Below, piece by piece: positions 11,354-22,878 of a stretch of DNA of 64,000 nucleotides. This DNA is from Zea mays. Taxonomy: Eukaryota; Streptophyta; Magnoliopsida; Poales; Poaceae. A model generated the notes under the pieces. That model was not told the origin of the DNA, did not search any database, and was given only the letters and a program-made list of their open reading frames with translations. Within the stretch, counting starts at the first letter, position 1. Every line of letters begins with the position of its first letter. The translations under genes were made by a program, and so were the position numbers. Location: the NCBI RefSeq assembly GCF_902167145.1, contig NC_050098.1:108166207-108230206 (forward strand), written 5' to 3'.

Positions 11354-13256
11354 CATCCAAATTTATTTCAACTCACAGATGCATTGGGATAATATAAAGG
11401 AGAGGGGTGAGATGCATGTGTATTATTGTTGGGGATATAAGCTAGGGTCAGAAAAAAGCTCGAGACTCGCAAGCCGGCTAGCGAGTTATGCCAAATTAAT
11501 TAATCTGTAAAATAGCTATGGATGTTAAATAATTCTTTAGATAATAAACTTGTTTCAAAGCTTTTGATGATGAATATATAATGATACATAATTTAGATTT
11601 ACTCATAATATTGAATGATAATTTTATATTCAACACTTATATATTTTTAATTTATTTTATAATGTAATAATATTTATCAAAGTACGGCAGCTCGCGAGCT
11701 CCATGCCCCAGCTGCTGCATGCTCACTGCCAATCACAACAAAGCTGATTGGTACGTGAGTGCAGTGCAATGAGCAAAATTCTCGGGCATCCTGTGCTCTC
11801 TCTCTCTTTCTTCAGTTGTCTTGTGCAGGAATTTTCTTTGTGCGTGCTGTGCTGCTGGTCAAAAATGATGTGCTGGTCAGGTGTGGCCCAGTCAAGCCCA
11901 GCACGTCCACTAGCCGTTTCAGAATCAAGAGCTGAGAGAGACAGGGACTCATATAGGCCTGCCCAGTTCATTCATACTGGCCCGTCTGTCCGGCTCGACC
12001 CGATCCGACCCGGCTCGGCCGAGCACTAACTCAACACAAATGTGTTCCACACACACACTTCCAGGCTCCAGGCAAGTGATCAGTAAACCATTCTGTTTTA
12101 GATATGATCTGTAAACCATATCGGCTTAACCAGTTGCTGTCAAGAGATTGACATGTACCGGCCGGCAAGCCATGCTAGTTTCGTCAGTTTCCTGTGCAGA
12201 GTTGACATAAACCAGTGTCTCTGTTCAGAGTTGACATGGAGCAGTGGTCAATGATAGATTACCGATACCATCATGCTAATATATTGGCCATGTTTAGTTC
12301 AGCTTTTTTCTTATAAACTTTTCTGATAATCTGGCTGTGGAGAAAATCTAGTTGTGAGGAGAATCTAAGTATAGTAGAGATTGCGTGCGGAGAAAGATTA
12401 ATGTGTGGTTCAGAATCTAGAAAGTGATAGATTCCTACTATTGCAGCGACTCGACCAATTCTGTGTTCACGTGATTTTGGATGATTTTTACCAAATCGAT
12501 TATTATATAAGCGGACTGAAAAACTAAGTGTTTGACAATCTACATCAGCTTCTGGTGGCCAAAAACTCAAAAAAACAGAAACAAAAGGGGCTAATTATCT
12601 ACGCGCATCTAGCGTATTCATTTTCTGCTGGAACCAGAAATGGAGGGCACTGTGATCTGAAAACACTACTGGACAGTGCAGCAGAACTCCATATCAACTT
12701 GCACGCAGAAAGCAAGCACAGTGCAGCTGCTAATCCTGCGGTCTCCACGGGGGACAAGGAGAAAAACCCTACCTCAAGTGGGTGCCAATCCCAATCATTG
12801 CTCACACTTTAGGAGGATAAAGCAGCATGCTGACAAATGTAAAGCCTCTTCGTCTCTAGAAAAAGGAAATATTTATAGCCCTCACGAACAGTGAGATGGA
12901 GGACTGTAGTAGTGTGTAGGCTGCATCAAAAAGTAGCAGCAATTTTTTTTAAAAAGAACATCAAGTGAGCGCTACTGCAGAATCAGCTGCTAATGCTTCT
13001 TCAGTAGTGGCCTGAATGATGTGCCACGCATTAGTCTGCCAGTAGTTTGTTTGCAATGTGTGCACACGCCAACCTGCATCTTTTTTCTGCTCAGCCAGCA
13101 GCGCTTAGCAGTTTAGTGCCCGAATTACTACTTTTGTTTAGTACTCCTATATTCGCTTAATTGAGCACTGAGGTATACGTACTGTTGAGTGAGATTAGAT
13201 TTGGCTGAAGACTTCATCAGTCAACATTATTCGGTCTCTACCTAGAATATTAATAT
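11354..13256. other. Low-repeat interval without a recognised gene
   Basis: The only long stretch with no LTR or pol similarity. It holds AT-rich DNA (11500-11680), a CT-rich tract near 11790 and a GC-richer block with CCCGATCCGACCCGG near 12000. Open frames here are under 100 codons and on both strands, and none resembles a known protein. It may be original flanking DNA between two retrotransposon clusters. Confidence 0.5.
12286..12591. mobile_element. Possible MITE
   Basis: About 306 bp with imperfect inverted ends: GGCCATGTTTAGTTCAGCTTT on the left, and the reverse complement of the right end reads AGCCCCTTTTGTTTCTGTTT. Many grass MITEs begin with a GGCC..TGTTT motif. No clean target duplication could be fixed, so the class is open. 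Confidence 0.35.
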
Positions 13257-13551
13257 TGTCGGTGCTAGGTACCAACAGCGCACTACGAGGTGTTTCATGA
13301 AGTGGTTTTGGGGGACGGCGACGTTGATCGCACCTCGATGGTTCTACCCGGAGGGGATGACGCCTGGGAGCTGCGCCCGGGAGTCCGGAAACCATCGATA
13401 GGACCGATGACGTCGGACCTAGACCTACGCAACGTCCGGGTCCGCCACGTGTCCTAGAGGGGAAGACGCTCGGGAGCTGCGCCTACGAGTCCGGACCCCA
13501 TCGATAAGGCTAATGACGTCGGACCTGGACCCGCGTAGGGGCAGGTCTAGG

Positions 13552-15069
13552 TAGGGGCGGACCCACAGGGGGTCCCGGTGAGCCCTGGCACACCCTAAGC
13601 CAGGCCCACTGGGGACCCACCCCGGCCATCCGTTCGTTTCCATCTTCTACGTGACTTTCCAACTTCTACGTTCCTGGAGACCTGGCGCCTAGCATCTCGC
13701 GTAGTCGCGTTCCTGACTTCCTGGCGGCTGGCACCTTGGCTGGGCAGCTGGCATCTCGGCGTTCTGGCAGTCGTTCCTCACGTCTAACATCTTGCTCGCC
13801 TGCCCGATCGGCTCGCGCGGTGGTGCCCTACTGCCCTTCCCCAGATCTAGTTCCCCGCGTACAGGTGCGCAGGCCGCAGCCTACAGGAACATCACGCCCT
13901 TGGCCCTGCTGTTGATTTTTTTCTTATTGATTATTGATTCACTATCATTATTTTTGTAGTGACTAAAATATGAAGAAGCAGGGAGATATTGCCTCTCTTT
14001 TTCGCAATCATGCTGCAAAGAAACAGAAGTTTATTGCGTCGACACCTCAAGAATAAGAGGAAGAGATGATAAATGAAGAAATTGTGAATCCAATGCCATC
14101 TGCACCGCCACCGCCAACACTTTATGATGTCAGTCGTCTTCCACATGATCCAGGTGAAAGACAACCTATTGCAAGTTACCTTGCTAATGATCATGATGCA
14201 ATTCGAAGAGCATATATTCTTAGAGGTCCATTTCAACCATATGCACATGAATTCCCAAATAGGAAAATTGGAGATAGAGATCACCATTTTAATTTTGTGT
14301 GGTTTCAAAATTTTCCTTGGATTGAATATAGTGTCAAGAAAGATGCTGCATTTTGCTTTATGTGCTACTTATTCAAAAGTAAAGCAAATAAGGGCAAAGG
14401 GACTTCTGCATTTACTTCAGATGGTTGGAATAATTCGAATAAAGGGTTTGAAGCACTTCTAAAACATGTGGGTTCTATGTCACATAAGACAACTGAAGAG
14501 ATATATCTTGGCTTTATAAATCCTAATGCAGCAATTGATAATAAAATTGACAATTATATTGATGGCATAAGAAAAGATGATAGATTCAAAGACATAACTA
14601 ATCTTGTGGACCTCTCAGTTAAGCTTGTTGAAACAAAGAGACATAAGGTGTTTGATATGGTTTATTTGCTTCTCAAATTGGTATTACTTTTGTCGGTGGC
14701 GACAACAAGTGTTGAAAGGGCATTTTCTGCAATGAGTTTGGTGAAGACTAAATTGAGAAACAAGATGTGTGACAGTCTTTTAGATGATTGTCTTATTACA
14801 TACATCGATAGGGATATTTTCTTCGAAGTGAATGAAGAAGATATAATTGAAACTTTTATGGCGTTGAGAAAGTGCAGGCCAGTAGTATTATTGCAATCTT
14901 TATGTTTAATGTATGCAATTTTCATACTTATTTGTTGAGTGTCAAACTTTATATCTATATATCAAATTGTTTACTAAATTTACTATGAAATTATATGTAC
15001 GTTAGATAGAATTCTACATAAAAATTTTGTTGCGGCACACCCTATGTAAAAATCCTAGGTTCGCCACTA
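13552..15069 (+). mobile_element. Non-autonomous hAT transposon (deletion derivative)
   Basis: 1518 bp flanked by a perfect 8-bp target duplication GGTCTAGG (13544-13551 and 15070-15077), the hAT hallmark. Terminal inverted repeats are TAGGGGCGGACCCA on the left and, read inward from the right, TAGTGGCGAACCTA. It contains a shortened transposase gene with the same polarity. Its host is the tandem-repeat block of the minus Tat element. Confidence 0.9.
13970..14938 (+). pseudogene. Internally deleted hAT transposase (TTF zinc finger plus dimerisation end)
   Basis: The frame starts with MKKQGDIASLFRNHAAKKQK at 13970, meets a TAA at 14054-14056, then is open for 290 codons from the ATG at 14066 to 14938. 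Residues about 70-135 form a TTF-type zinc finger (YSVKKDAAFCFMC, then GWNNSNKGF). Residues about 195-275 are the hAT C-terminal dimerisation region (SVATTSVERAFSAMSLVKTKLRNK shortened here to its core SVERAFSAMSLVKTKLRN). Full members of this ZMYM1-like/TTF group are roughly 700-800 residues. The middle, with the catalytic acidic residues, is missing, yet the two ends are joined in frame near 14560. It cannot cut DNA. It could at most bind ends or a partner if translated from 14066. A TTTTTGTAG just before 13970 could be a splice acceptor. Confidence 0.8.
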
Positions 15070-15236
15070 GGTCTAGGGCCGGCACGTGTCCTGGAGGGCA
15101 AGATGCTCGAGAGCTGAGTTCGCAAGTTCGGACCCTATTTGTGCCTTTCCTACCCTTCTTGACTCCCAGACCTCCTGCGAGTGGGGCCCAGGTCCTCGGT
15201 TCCTTTTGAGATTCTGGTCCATTGGGTGCACCGGTG

Positions 15237-15782
15237 TAGCCCCCGAGCTTCGAGCCGACTTGAGTTACAATTGACTTGAAGGTCTAAGAAAAAACTCGCT
15301 TCAGTGAATCATCATGTTGTCTTGACACTTGGTTGTTAGGCTAATTGAAATATAGTCGTCCTATTTATGCTTGAGGAAAGATTGACCTTTTAAGACCCGG
15401 TTGGCTGAAATGTGCTTTGTAAAGACTGTTGTGTTCGAAATTCAACCGATAGAAACCCAGCTGAATTTTTTCAGAAGAACCTGTTGTAGCCACCCAATGG
15501 GTGTGCCCAATGTGTAGATTTGTTGTCCTTTCCATAAACCAGTTCCTTGAGTTTACATAGCATAATGACGCGTGTGAACCGGTGATGAACCCGTTTATTG
15601 ACCTCTAATGCCGTCTTCACCGTGTTGTGCCAGGGATATGCTTGCTTCTTGGAAATTGAGACGACCCATGGTTATTTGAGACTGTTCATTGTACTGGCGG
15701 GAAGCGAAGAGGCACCCTTCTATTTCTTTAAGTAGTATGGCCAGTCGTCTCTTGCTCCTTTACTTGCCTTTGCCTCCATTTC
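15237..15782 (-). other. 3' non-coding region of the minus Tat element
   Basis: Between the purine tract at 15237-15250 and the LTR insertion at 15783. It contains a second CACCCAATGGGTG motif near 15490, matching the motif of the array at 61631-61910. No coding frame is recognised. Confidence 0.4.
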
Positions 15783-17965
15783 TGTCACACCCGGTTTTAG
15801 AAGGCAAACTGAATGCGAACCATGTACATGCCAGGATCAGAAACTCACGTACACATCGATTACATAATTAGACATCATCACTCATTGCTCAAAGTAAATA
15901 TCGAAAAGGTACTGTATTACATCAAGATGTCCAAGACATCCATAGAGTCATTAACATAATATCGTCATTAATATCATCAAAGTGCGGAAAAGCAAACGTA
16001 GCAGATAAGGCCTTCACAAGCAACTGACTGGGGGTTTGCCACTAACATAACTAGAACTCATCGTAGTCCTGGAACTCCTAAAAATCCTCCATGTTGCCTG
16101 CATCTCCTCCTGAGCACTGAATACAGTGGGGACAACCTGGTGTGGGGTGGTTTTTAAAGCAAGGGTGAGTACACATCAACGTACTCAACAAATGTCTCAT
16201 TTGGCTAAAGTGGACTGGCTGTATGTGGAGTTAAGGTTAAGAAGTTGCTTTTAGTTGGTCAAGTATTTATTACTAATAGTAGAGGCAAATTTTAGTAATA
16301 AACCCAGTTATTATCCAAATGTACTCCCTCCAAGAGGAAATACCAGAGATCATAATTATAACCATCATCATTAAAGTATCCAAAGTTCTTCTAATCAAAG
16401 AGGATCCCAAGGCTGCTCTTAACCGTGAGCACGACTGATATACCAGTTTCTAACAATCTGCAGAGATTGCACACTTTACCCACGAGTCGTGATTCCCTTT
16501 CCGCCCGGAGAGCGCTACTCCCCATTGACCACTACCTAGGTGGCCCGGCATGGTATCACTACGTAGCCTTTACAAAGACTCCCCTGGTGCATAGCTGCTC
16601 ATTAGGTATCGGCAGTCGTATAAACAAAGTACACCTCCCTAAGGTGGGTGACTAACAAAACCATATCGAATGAACCTCGGCACCCACCCTTAGCAGAGCG
16701 AGCACTATGCCCTGACCTCCATTGATGGCCCTCCGGCAAATCCAACTACACCCCCAGGTTCATCTAATTATTCAGCTAAGGCGTCCCATTCCACCCTCAT
16801 GGTTGCAATGTTATCCCGGTTGACCACTCAACAAATAGGTCCTTACGGAGAGGTACTCCGGAAAACAGCCTGAGTCCCCTAAGTGCCATAAGAATGTCAT
16901 CATAATCATAATAACAACATCGTATCATAAATATTCGCATCATGTTCATTGATTAAAGTAAAGCAATAGCATGAAGCTAACCATAATAACCCAAAAAGGT
17001 AAACAAGGATAAGGTAAATACAGGCTAGTCAATCCTTAGGTTTCAATAAACTAATGTGAGATGGTGAATTATAAAGTAAGTAGGACATAATAGGTCAGAG
17101 GACACTTGCCTTATTCAAGTTGCTGCTCAAGAAGGTCTTCGGCAACACACTCAGGAACCACGGGCTGCTCGTCGTCTAAATAAAGCAATCATGCATTCAA
17201 TACATTTGGATAAAGACAAATGAACAACACGTCAATCATGTACATAATTAGATTTCAATTAATTTAAGAGGTAGTTTAGATCATAGGGTGAACTAACACA
17301 CCAATCATGTACATACAAGTGAACACATCTCAAAAGAACAACATAAATTTAAGAGGTAGTTTAGGTCATAGGGTGAACTAACACATTTAGAAGTTTGTTA
17401 TTCTCTAAGTGTTGTCTGTCTTCATGGACTACATAATTAGATTTCAATTAATTTAATAAGACACAAAATTACACCAGTGGTAGATTCATACTTTACATAT
17501 TATAAATTTCACAAAGTTACACATCCAGTTACCCTTAGGGTTTTCCTTTTTATTTCCTTATTTAATAAATAAACTATTACATAAACTAACCTATAATCTA
17601 GGCATAAAATTAGAATACACAGATAGTGAATGATCATAATTTATTTGGATAGAGAATAATCCTACGAACATTTTGCAATTTGAATCACTCAATTTGGAGT
17701 TCATATGCAAAAGATATGAAATAAAAAGTTTTTAAGTTTAAAATACAAAGTTAAGCCTAAATCTGTGATTAAATAAAAGTCCATAGTTCAATCTGCAAGA
17801 TTACAGGGGCCTGCGTGCGAAACTGAGGGACGACGGGTTGATTTCTAAAAAAACCGGGGGTCTCTAACAGTTTTACCACGGGAAGAGGTATCGGGCTCTC
17901 TCGGCCATCAGATCTCAGATCAACAGCCGAAAACAGAACCCGCGGGCGGGGGTCTATAGTAGTAG
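15783..17965 (-). repeat. Minus-strand LTR of the Tekay-like family, truncated
   Basis: Begins TGTCACACCCGG on the plus strand, which is the 3' end of the LTR in its own orientation. It is closely similar to 21492-22878 and, reversed, to 24100-26093 (for example the CTCTGCAGA..GGTATATCAG block). Sequence is lost at about 17965, before the expected TGTAACAC end, so about 0.8 kb is missing. It sits within the minus Tat element. Confidence 0.75.
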
Positions 17966-18340
17966 TATTGTAAGGGATCTTCTGCTTGAGTCAGTTCATA
18001 ACGAACCGACCATTTATGTAGAAAAAATGGTTATATATATAACTTCTGAGTTCCATCCGAATGCATTTTGTGTTTTGCCATAGCCCGATGAGGCTTAGAG
18101 ATCACCCCCTTTCTATTTGTGAGGGTCTTCGAACCCCGACTTAGGCTGATTGCTCTGTACGTAGGGTTTAATGGGCACCCTTTTTGTGTGCGAGAGCATT
18201 TAACACTAACTTGAGTTGGTCACCAACTCAAGTCGATTACTATATTTGTAGGGTTTAGTGGATACCCCTTTCTGTTTGAGGGAGCATGTTACACCAACTT
18301 GAGCCAGACCCCGACTCAAGTTGGTTGCTCTATTTACAGT
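17966..18340 (-). repeat. Degenerate 89-bp-type repeats of the minus Tat element
   Basis: Two to three diverged units contain CCCCGACT(C/T)A(A/G)G..G(G/A)TTGCTCT followed by TTTA(G/A)(T/G)GG.(A/T)(C/A)CCC. They are reverse-complement relatives of the 89-bp array at 58030-58720 and sit at the same place, just past the integrase tail. Confidence 0.6.
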
Positions 18341-19300
18341 AAGAAAAAATGGTATGAAATAATGCAATTGAGTACGTAAACGAGGAAAACCATGCTTTAC
18401 TGAGTATAACTTTTAGAGTACAAATGATAGCTGGCCATCTAGAGTTCATGGCTTTGCTAAGGTTAGAATTTTTGAAGATGTTCAATGTTCTAAGAGTTAC
18501 TGATCGAGGTTCCATCCATTTGAGATAACTTGTAGGATCCTGGCCTAGTGATCTCCATGATAATGTATGGTCCTTCCTAGGGTGGTTATAGCTTATGTGG
18601 CCCTTCTCTCAACTATATCCTTCGAAGTACTAGATCCCCAATCGAAAAGACTTTGTAGTGTACCTTGCTATCATGGTAGCGCCGTAGAGACTGTTGATAC
18701 TGTGCCGACTTAATCACAGTATTGAGCCATTCTTCTTCTAGAGTATCAATCTCCTCGAGCCAGGTTCCTTCTGCTTCTGTTATGTCCTTGAACATCACCC
18801 TAGGTGCCCCAAACATCAGGTCTGTAGGTAGCACTGCCGCTGAGCCATAGATTATGAAGAAAGGGGTGTTGCTATGGAGTGCTCCACTAGGCTGGGTTTG
18901 GAGGCTCCAGACGATGTATGGGAGCTCCTTATCCACTTTCCAACAAGCTTTTCATTCTTGTCAAAGTACATCTTCTTCAATGCCTCTAGGATCATCCCAT
19001 TTGCTCGTTCTACTTGTCCATTGGATCTTGGGTGAGCCACTGAAGCATATTTGACAAGTATACACTTCTGCTCACATAAATCGAAGAACTTTGCTCCTAC
19101 GAAGTTGGATTCCAGATCAGTGATAATGTTGTTCAGTACTCCAAACCGAAAGATGATCTCCTGGACGAATTCTACTGCCTGACTATTGTTAGTGATGCGA
19201 TTGGCTTGTACTCAATCCACTTGGTGAATTTGTCAATAGCCATCAGCACATGTCCAGCCCCTAGCATGCATTGGGCTAGGAAACCAGGATGGTCTACAAA
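18341..19300 (-). pseudogene. Integrase of the minus-strand Tat element
   Basis: C-terminal tail at 18936-18613 (RRYHDSKVHYKVFSIGDLVLRRI). The core before it has the catalytic Glu motif HPRSNGQVERANG at about 19040-18995 and the second Asp in IITDLESNF near 19110. A frameshift separates the core from the tail near 18940. It is the homologue of the plus-strand integrase at 56764-57894. Broken, so not functional. Confidence 0.75.
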
Positions 19301-20200
19301 TGCAGAGCTAACAAGTGTTGTTGTTTGGCTAAGAATAGGCATGACTCACACCTCTAGACTAGGTCAGTTACATCTTTCTTCGCTGCGGGTCAGTAAAGCC
19401 CAGCTCTGAAATCTTTCCCAACTAGTGTTCTAGATGTTGCATGAATCCCACACTTTCCAGAATGTATTTTCTCCAGTAAGTGTTTGCCCATAGTTGCGTT
19501 GATACACCTCATAAAGACTCATGCAGCTCCGTGCTTGTACAAGTCACCACCAATTAGAATGTAGTTAGCAGACTATTGAGCAAGACATTCGGCGCTGCCT
19601 TGTCATCAACTCTTCTTCATTCTTGATGTATCTGATTATTGGGGTCCTCAAGTCGTTCGGATCCATTTCCATGACCAGTATAGCATTTCTTGTGGCCTTG
19701 CACTCTTCTTCTGACTCTTGAGAAATGCTTGGATGCCGAACTTCCTATTCAAAGACATTTGGAGGAGCCTAGGCTCTGCTAGAACTAAGCTTTGACTGTG
19801 TGTCAGCTGCCACGTTGCGGTCCCTTTCCACATGGTGGAATTCCAGGCCTTCAAACTTTCCTTCTATTTGCAGATGATTGCACAATACTTGCCCATTGAC
19901 TCGGTGGAACAATCTCAATACTTATTGATCTGGCTTATCACGACCAGAGAGTCCCCATACACCATCAACTGCTTGATGCCGAGTCAGACGACAATGTGTA
20001 GCTCATGCACCAATGCTTCATACTCTATTGCGTTGTTTGATGCTGGGAAGAGAAATTGCAGTGCGTACTTGAGTTGCTCTCCCTTAGGAGCGACGAAGAG
20101 GATCCCAACTCCAGCTCCCTACATCTTCAACGACCCATCAAAATACATCTTCCAGACCTCCATTAGCTCAAGAATCTTGAGGACCTAGTTCTCGGTCCAT
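19301..20200 (-). pseudogene. RNase H region of the minus-strand Tat element
   Basis: Reading back from 20190 the minus strand gives KMYFDGSLKM, then AIEYEALVHEL and MVYGDSLVVISQ, the acidic motifs of the Tat-type second RNase H. Several stops interrupt it (for example after SLKM). It matches the better preserved plus-strand domain at 32383-33018. Confidence 0.75.
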
Positions 20201-21491
20201 TCTAAAATGAAATCGACTAACACTTGGGTCTTGATGGCCGTGTGAGGCCAAAACTCAATGTCGTGAGCTCCTAGCTCTCATGCCCATTTGGTTGTCCTCC
20301 CCACTGCCTCCTAGGTGTGTAGTATGTCTCCAATCAGGAAGCTAGTGACTACTATGCCCTTGTGATCGTCAAAGTAGTGGCATAGCTTGCGCCCCATGAG
20401 GAGAACCGCATATAACAACTTCTGGAATTGAGGATATCTGACCTTGGATGGTCCCAGGACTTCACTGATGAAATAACTCGGGTACTAGACTACCTGTATG
20501 TGGCCTTCTTCCTTACAATCGACTACTAACATGGTGCTCACCACGTGTGTTGTGCAAGAAATGTACAACAACAAATCTTCGGTTGGATGGTCTACTGTGG
20601 CTCGGTTTGGTGGCCTGAGGACTAGGGGAGTCATTTAGAACTTCTTGAGTGCCTCGGAATCTTCTTGTGCTTTAGGAGTCCATTAGAACCTGTTCACCTT
20701 TTTGAGCAGCTTGTAGAATGGGATGCCCCTCTCGCCGAGTCATGAGATGGAACGACTCAGGGTGGCCATGTAGTTCGTCAGCTTCTGCACCTTCTTCTAT
20801 CACCTTGGGGGTTCCATCCGTAAGATGGCATCAATCTTCTTGAGATTTGCCTCAATACCCCAATGGCTAACAATGAAACCGAGCAGTTTATTGGTCAGGA
20901 CCCTAAACACACACTTGTCCGGGTGAGCTTCCAGCGGTAGCGCCTCAGGCTATTGAGACTTGTTGCGTGTCGTCGATGAAGTTCTCAGGGTCCTCTATCT
21001 TGACCACAATGTCATCGATGTAAGTTTCTATGCGCTTGCCCTAGTGGTCAATTAAGCATGTTTGGATGGCTCGTTGATAGGTTGCCCGATATTTTTCAAA
21101 CCAAACTACATGTATGTGTGGCAGAACGTGCCTAAAAGGCGTGATGAACGAAGTCTTTTCCTTGTCCTCTTCCACTAGACTGATCTAGTGATAGCCCAAG
21201 TAATAGTCTATGAAGGAGAGCAAGGGCAACCAGCAGTGGATTCCCACTACCTAGTCTATTCTAGGGAGCCCGAAGGGGTCCTCCGGACAATGTTTGTTGA
21301 GATCGGTAGTCAACGCACATGTGTCAATCCACTTCATTCTTCTTGAGTACAAGAACCAAATTCGTGAGCCACTCAGGGTGCAGGACCTCTCTGATGAAAC
21401 CTATTGCTACTAGCCAAGTTAGCTCTGCTTGGATAGACTATCTCTTATTAGGAGCACATCTTCTGCTGGACCGGTTTTGCCTGTGGGTAGA
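20201..21491 (-). pseudogene. Reverse transcriptase of the minus-strand Tat element, cut by an LTR
   Basis: Decayed RT. Readable pieces include GFIREVLHPEWL, LVLVLKKNEVDW, HMCVDY and NKHCPEDPF (about 21400-21260), and YIDDIV near 21015. Frames change repeatedly and stops are common. The gene is cut at 21491 by the LTR starting at 21492 in the middle of the finger region. The rest of pol and gag are not found in the window. Confidence 0.75.
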
Positions 21492-22878
21492 TGTCACACC
21501 TGATTTTGGAAGGCAAACCGAATGCGAACCATGTACGTGCCAGGATTAGAAATTCACGTACACAGTGATTACATCATTGGACATCATCACACAATGCTCA
21601 AATAATAGCATAAATAAGTAGTAATTTATTACATCATGATGTCCGAAACATCCACAAAGTCATTAACTTAAACATAAATCAAAGTGCTGAACAAAACATA
21701 GTACGATAAGGCCTTCACAGGCAGCTGATTAGGGGTCTGCTGCTAATCTACTCTAGAACTCATTAAAGTCCTAAAACTCCTGAGAGTCCTCCATGTTGCC
21801 TTCATCTTCTCCTGAGCAGGGGTTGCAAGGGTGAGTACATGTTAATGTACTTAGCAAATGTCTCGTTTGGCTAAAGTGGACTAGCTGTATGTGGGGTGAA
21901 GCTCAAAGTAGTTGCTTTTAGTTGGTCAGGTATTTATTTCTAGTAAAGAGCCAAGTTTTAGAAATATCCCCAAGTTATTAACCCAAAAGGTACTCCCTCT
22001 AAGAGGAAATACAAGAATCCATCATTATAATCGTCATCATTAAAGCATCACCATCAAGGTATCTAGAATAACTCTAATAAAGGAGCTCCCAAGGCTGCTC
22101 ATAACCGTGAGCACGAATGATATACCTGTTTCTAACCCTCTGCAGTGGTCGCACACTTTACCCATGAGTCGTGATCCCTCTTTGCCTTGTGTTGTATAGA
22201 CCCTTAAACACTCCCAAGGTGAGTTGGCAAGGTTTCACTACATAGCCTTTACAAAGATTCCCTAGAGATAGTAGCCATCTGTTAGGTTTCTTCAGTTTGA
22301 ATAACACAGTACCTCTCCCCGCAGGAGGGGTGACTAACAAAACCAAAATGAACGAACCTCGGCACCCAGCCTCAGTAGAGCAATTATTGTGCCCAGACCC
22401 CATTGATGGCACAATGGTGAAGCCGACTACATCCCAAGTTCCTCTAATTAATCAGCTAAGGGCGTCCCATACCACCCTCATGGTTGTACTGTTTTCCTAG
22501 GTGGTCATCCAACGAACAAGTCCTTACGGAGAGGCACTCAGGAAACAGTCCGAGTCCCCTTTAGTGCCACAAGTTCATCATCATAACCAGATTAACATCA
22601 TCATATCATAAAGTATTCTCATCATGTTCATTGATTAAAGTAAAGCACTAGCATGATATTAATCATAGTTGCCAAATCCTAAAGGATAATCAAGGACAGG
22701 ATAAACAATAAACTAGTCAATCCTTAGGTTGATCATGGTATGCAGGGAAATGAATTATCATGTAAGTAGGACATAATGGGTCAGAGGAAACTTGCCTTCA
22801 CTAAGTTGCTGCTAAGGGAAATCTCCTGCAAGACCCTTGGGAACCACGGACTATTCATTGTCTAAGCAAAGCAATCAT
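21492..22878 (-). repeat. Minus-strand LTR of the Tekay-like family, cut by a plus LTR
   Basis: Starts TGTCACACCTGATTTTGG and closely matches 15783-17170. The five bases before it (GTAGA, 21487-21491) should be its target duplication, but no right copy is visible. Similarity stops at 22878, where the plus LTR begins. There is no reverse-complement primer site before 21492, so it is not the 5' LTR of a unit containing the Tat pol. Confidence 0.75.

Larger units (their letters stand above)
13359..15150 (+). repeat. GC-rich tandem repeat, unit about 106-111 bp, split by hAT
   Basis: Units start at 13359, 13465 and 15102, each opening GA(C/T)GC.(C/T)G(G/A)GAGCTG and including a CACGTGTCCT block and a GACGTCGGACCT block. 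Removing the hAT and one target copy puts the third unit 111 bp after the second, so the transposon landed inside the second unit. Confidence 0.7.
13257..15236 (-). repeat. Probable 3' LTR/3' end of the minus-strand Tat element
   Basis: Composition changes at 13257, where sequence begins TGTCGGTGCTAGGTACC after an AT-rich flank. A purine tract AAGCTCGGGGGCTA on the minus strand lies at 15250-15237 and resembles the repeated purine motif at 61631 of the plus Tat element. That places the 3' end of the minus element here. The exact inner boundary could not be fixed. A hAT insertion occupies 13552-15069. Confidence 0.45.

Noticed and set aside
15783..22878. The LTRs at 15783 and 21492 as a pair enclosing the minus Tat pol
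   Set aside because: They are similar, but no reverse-complement primer site precedes 21492, the pol is cut mid-RT there, and the left LTR is truncated. Separate insertions fit better.
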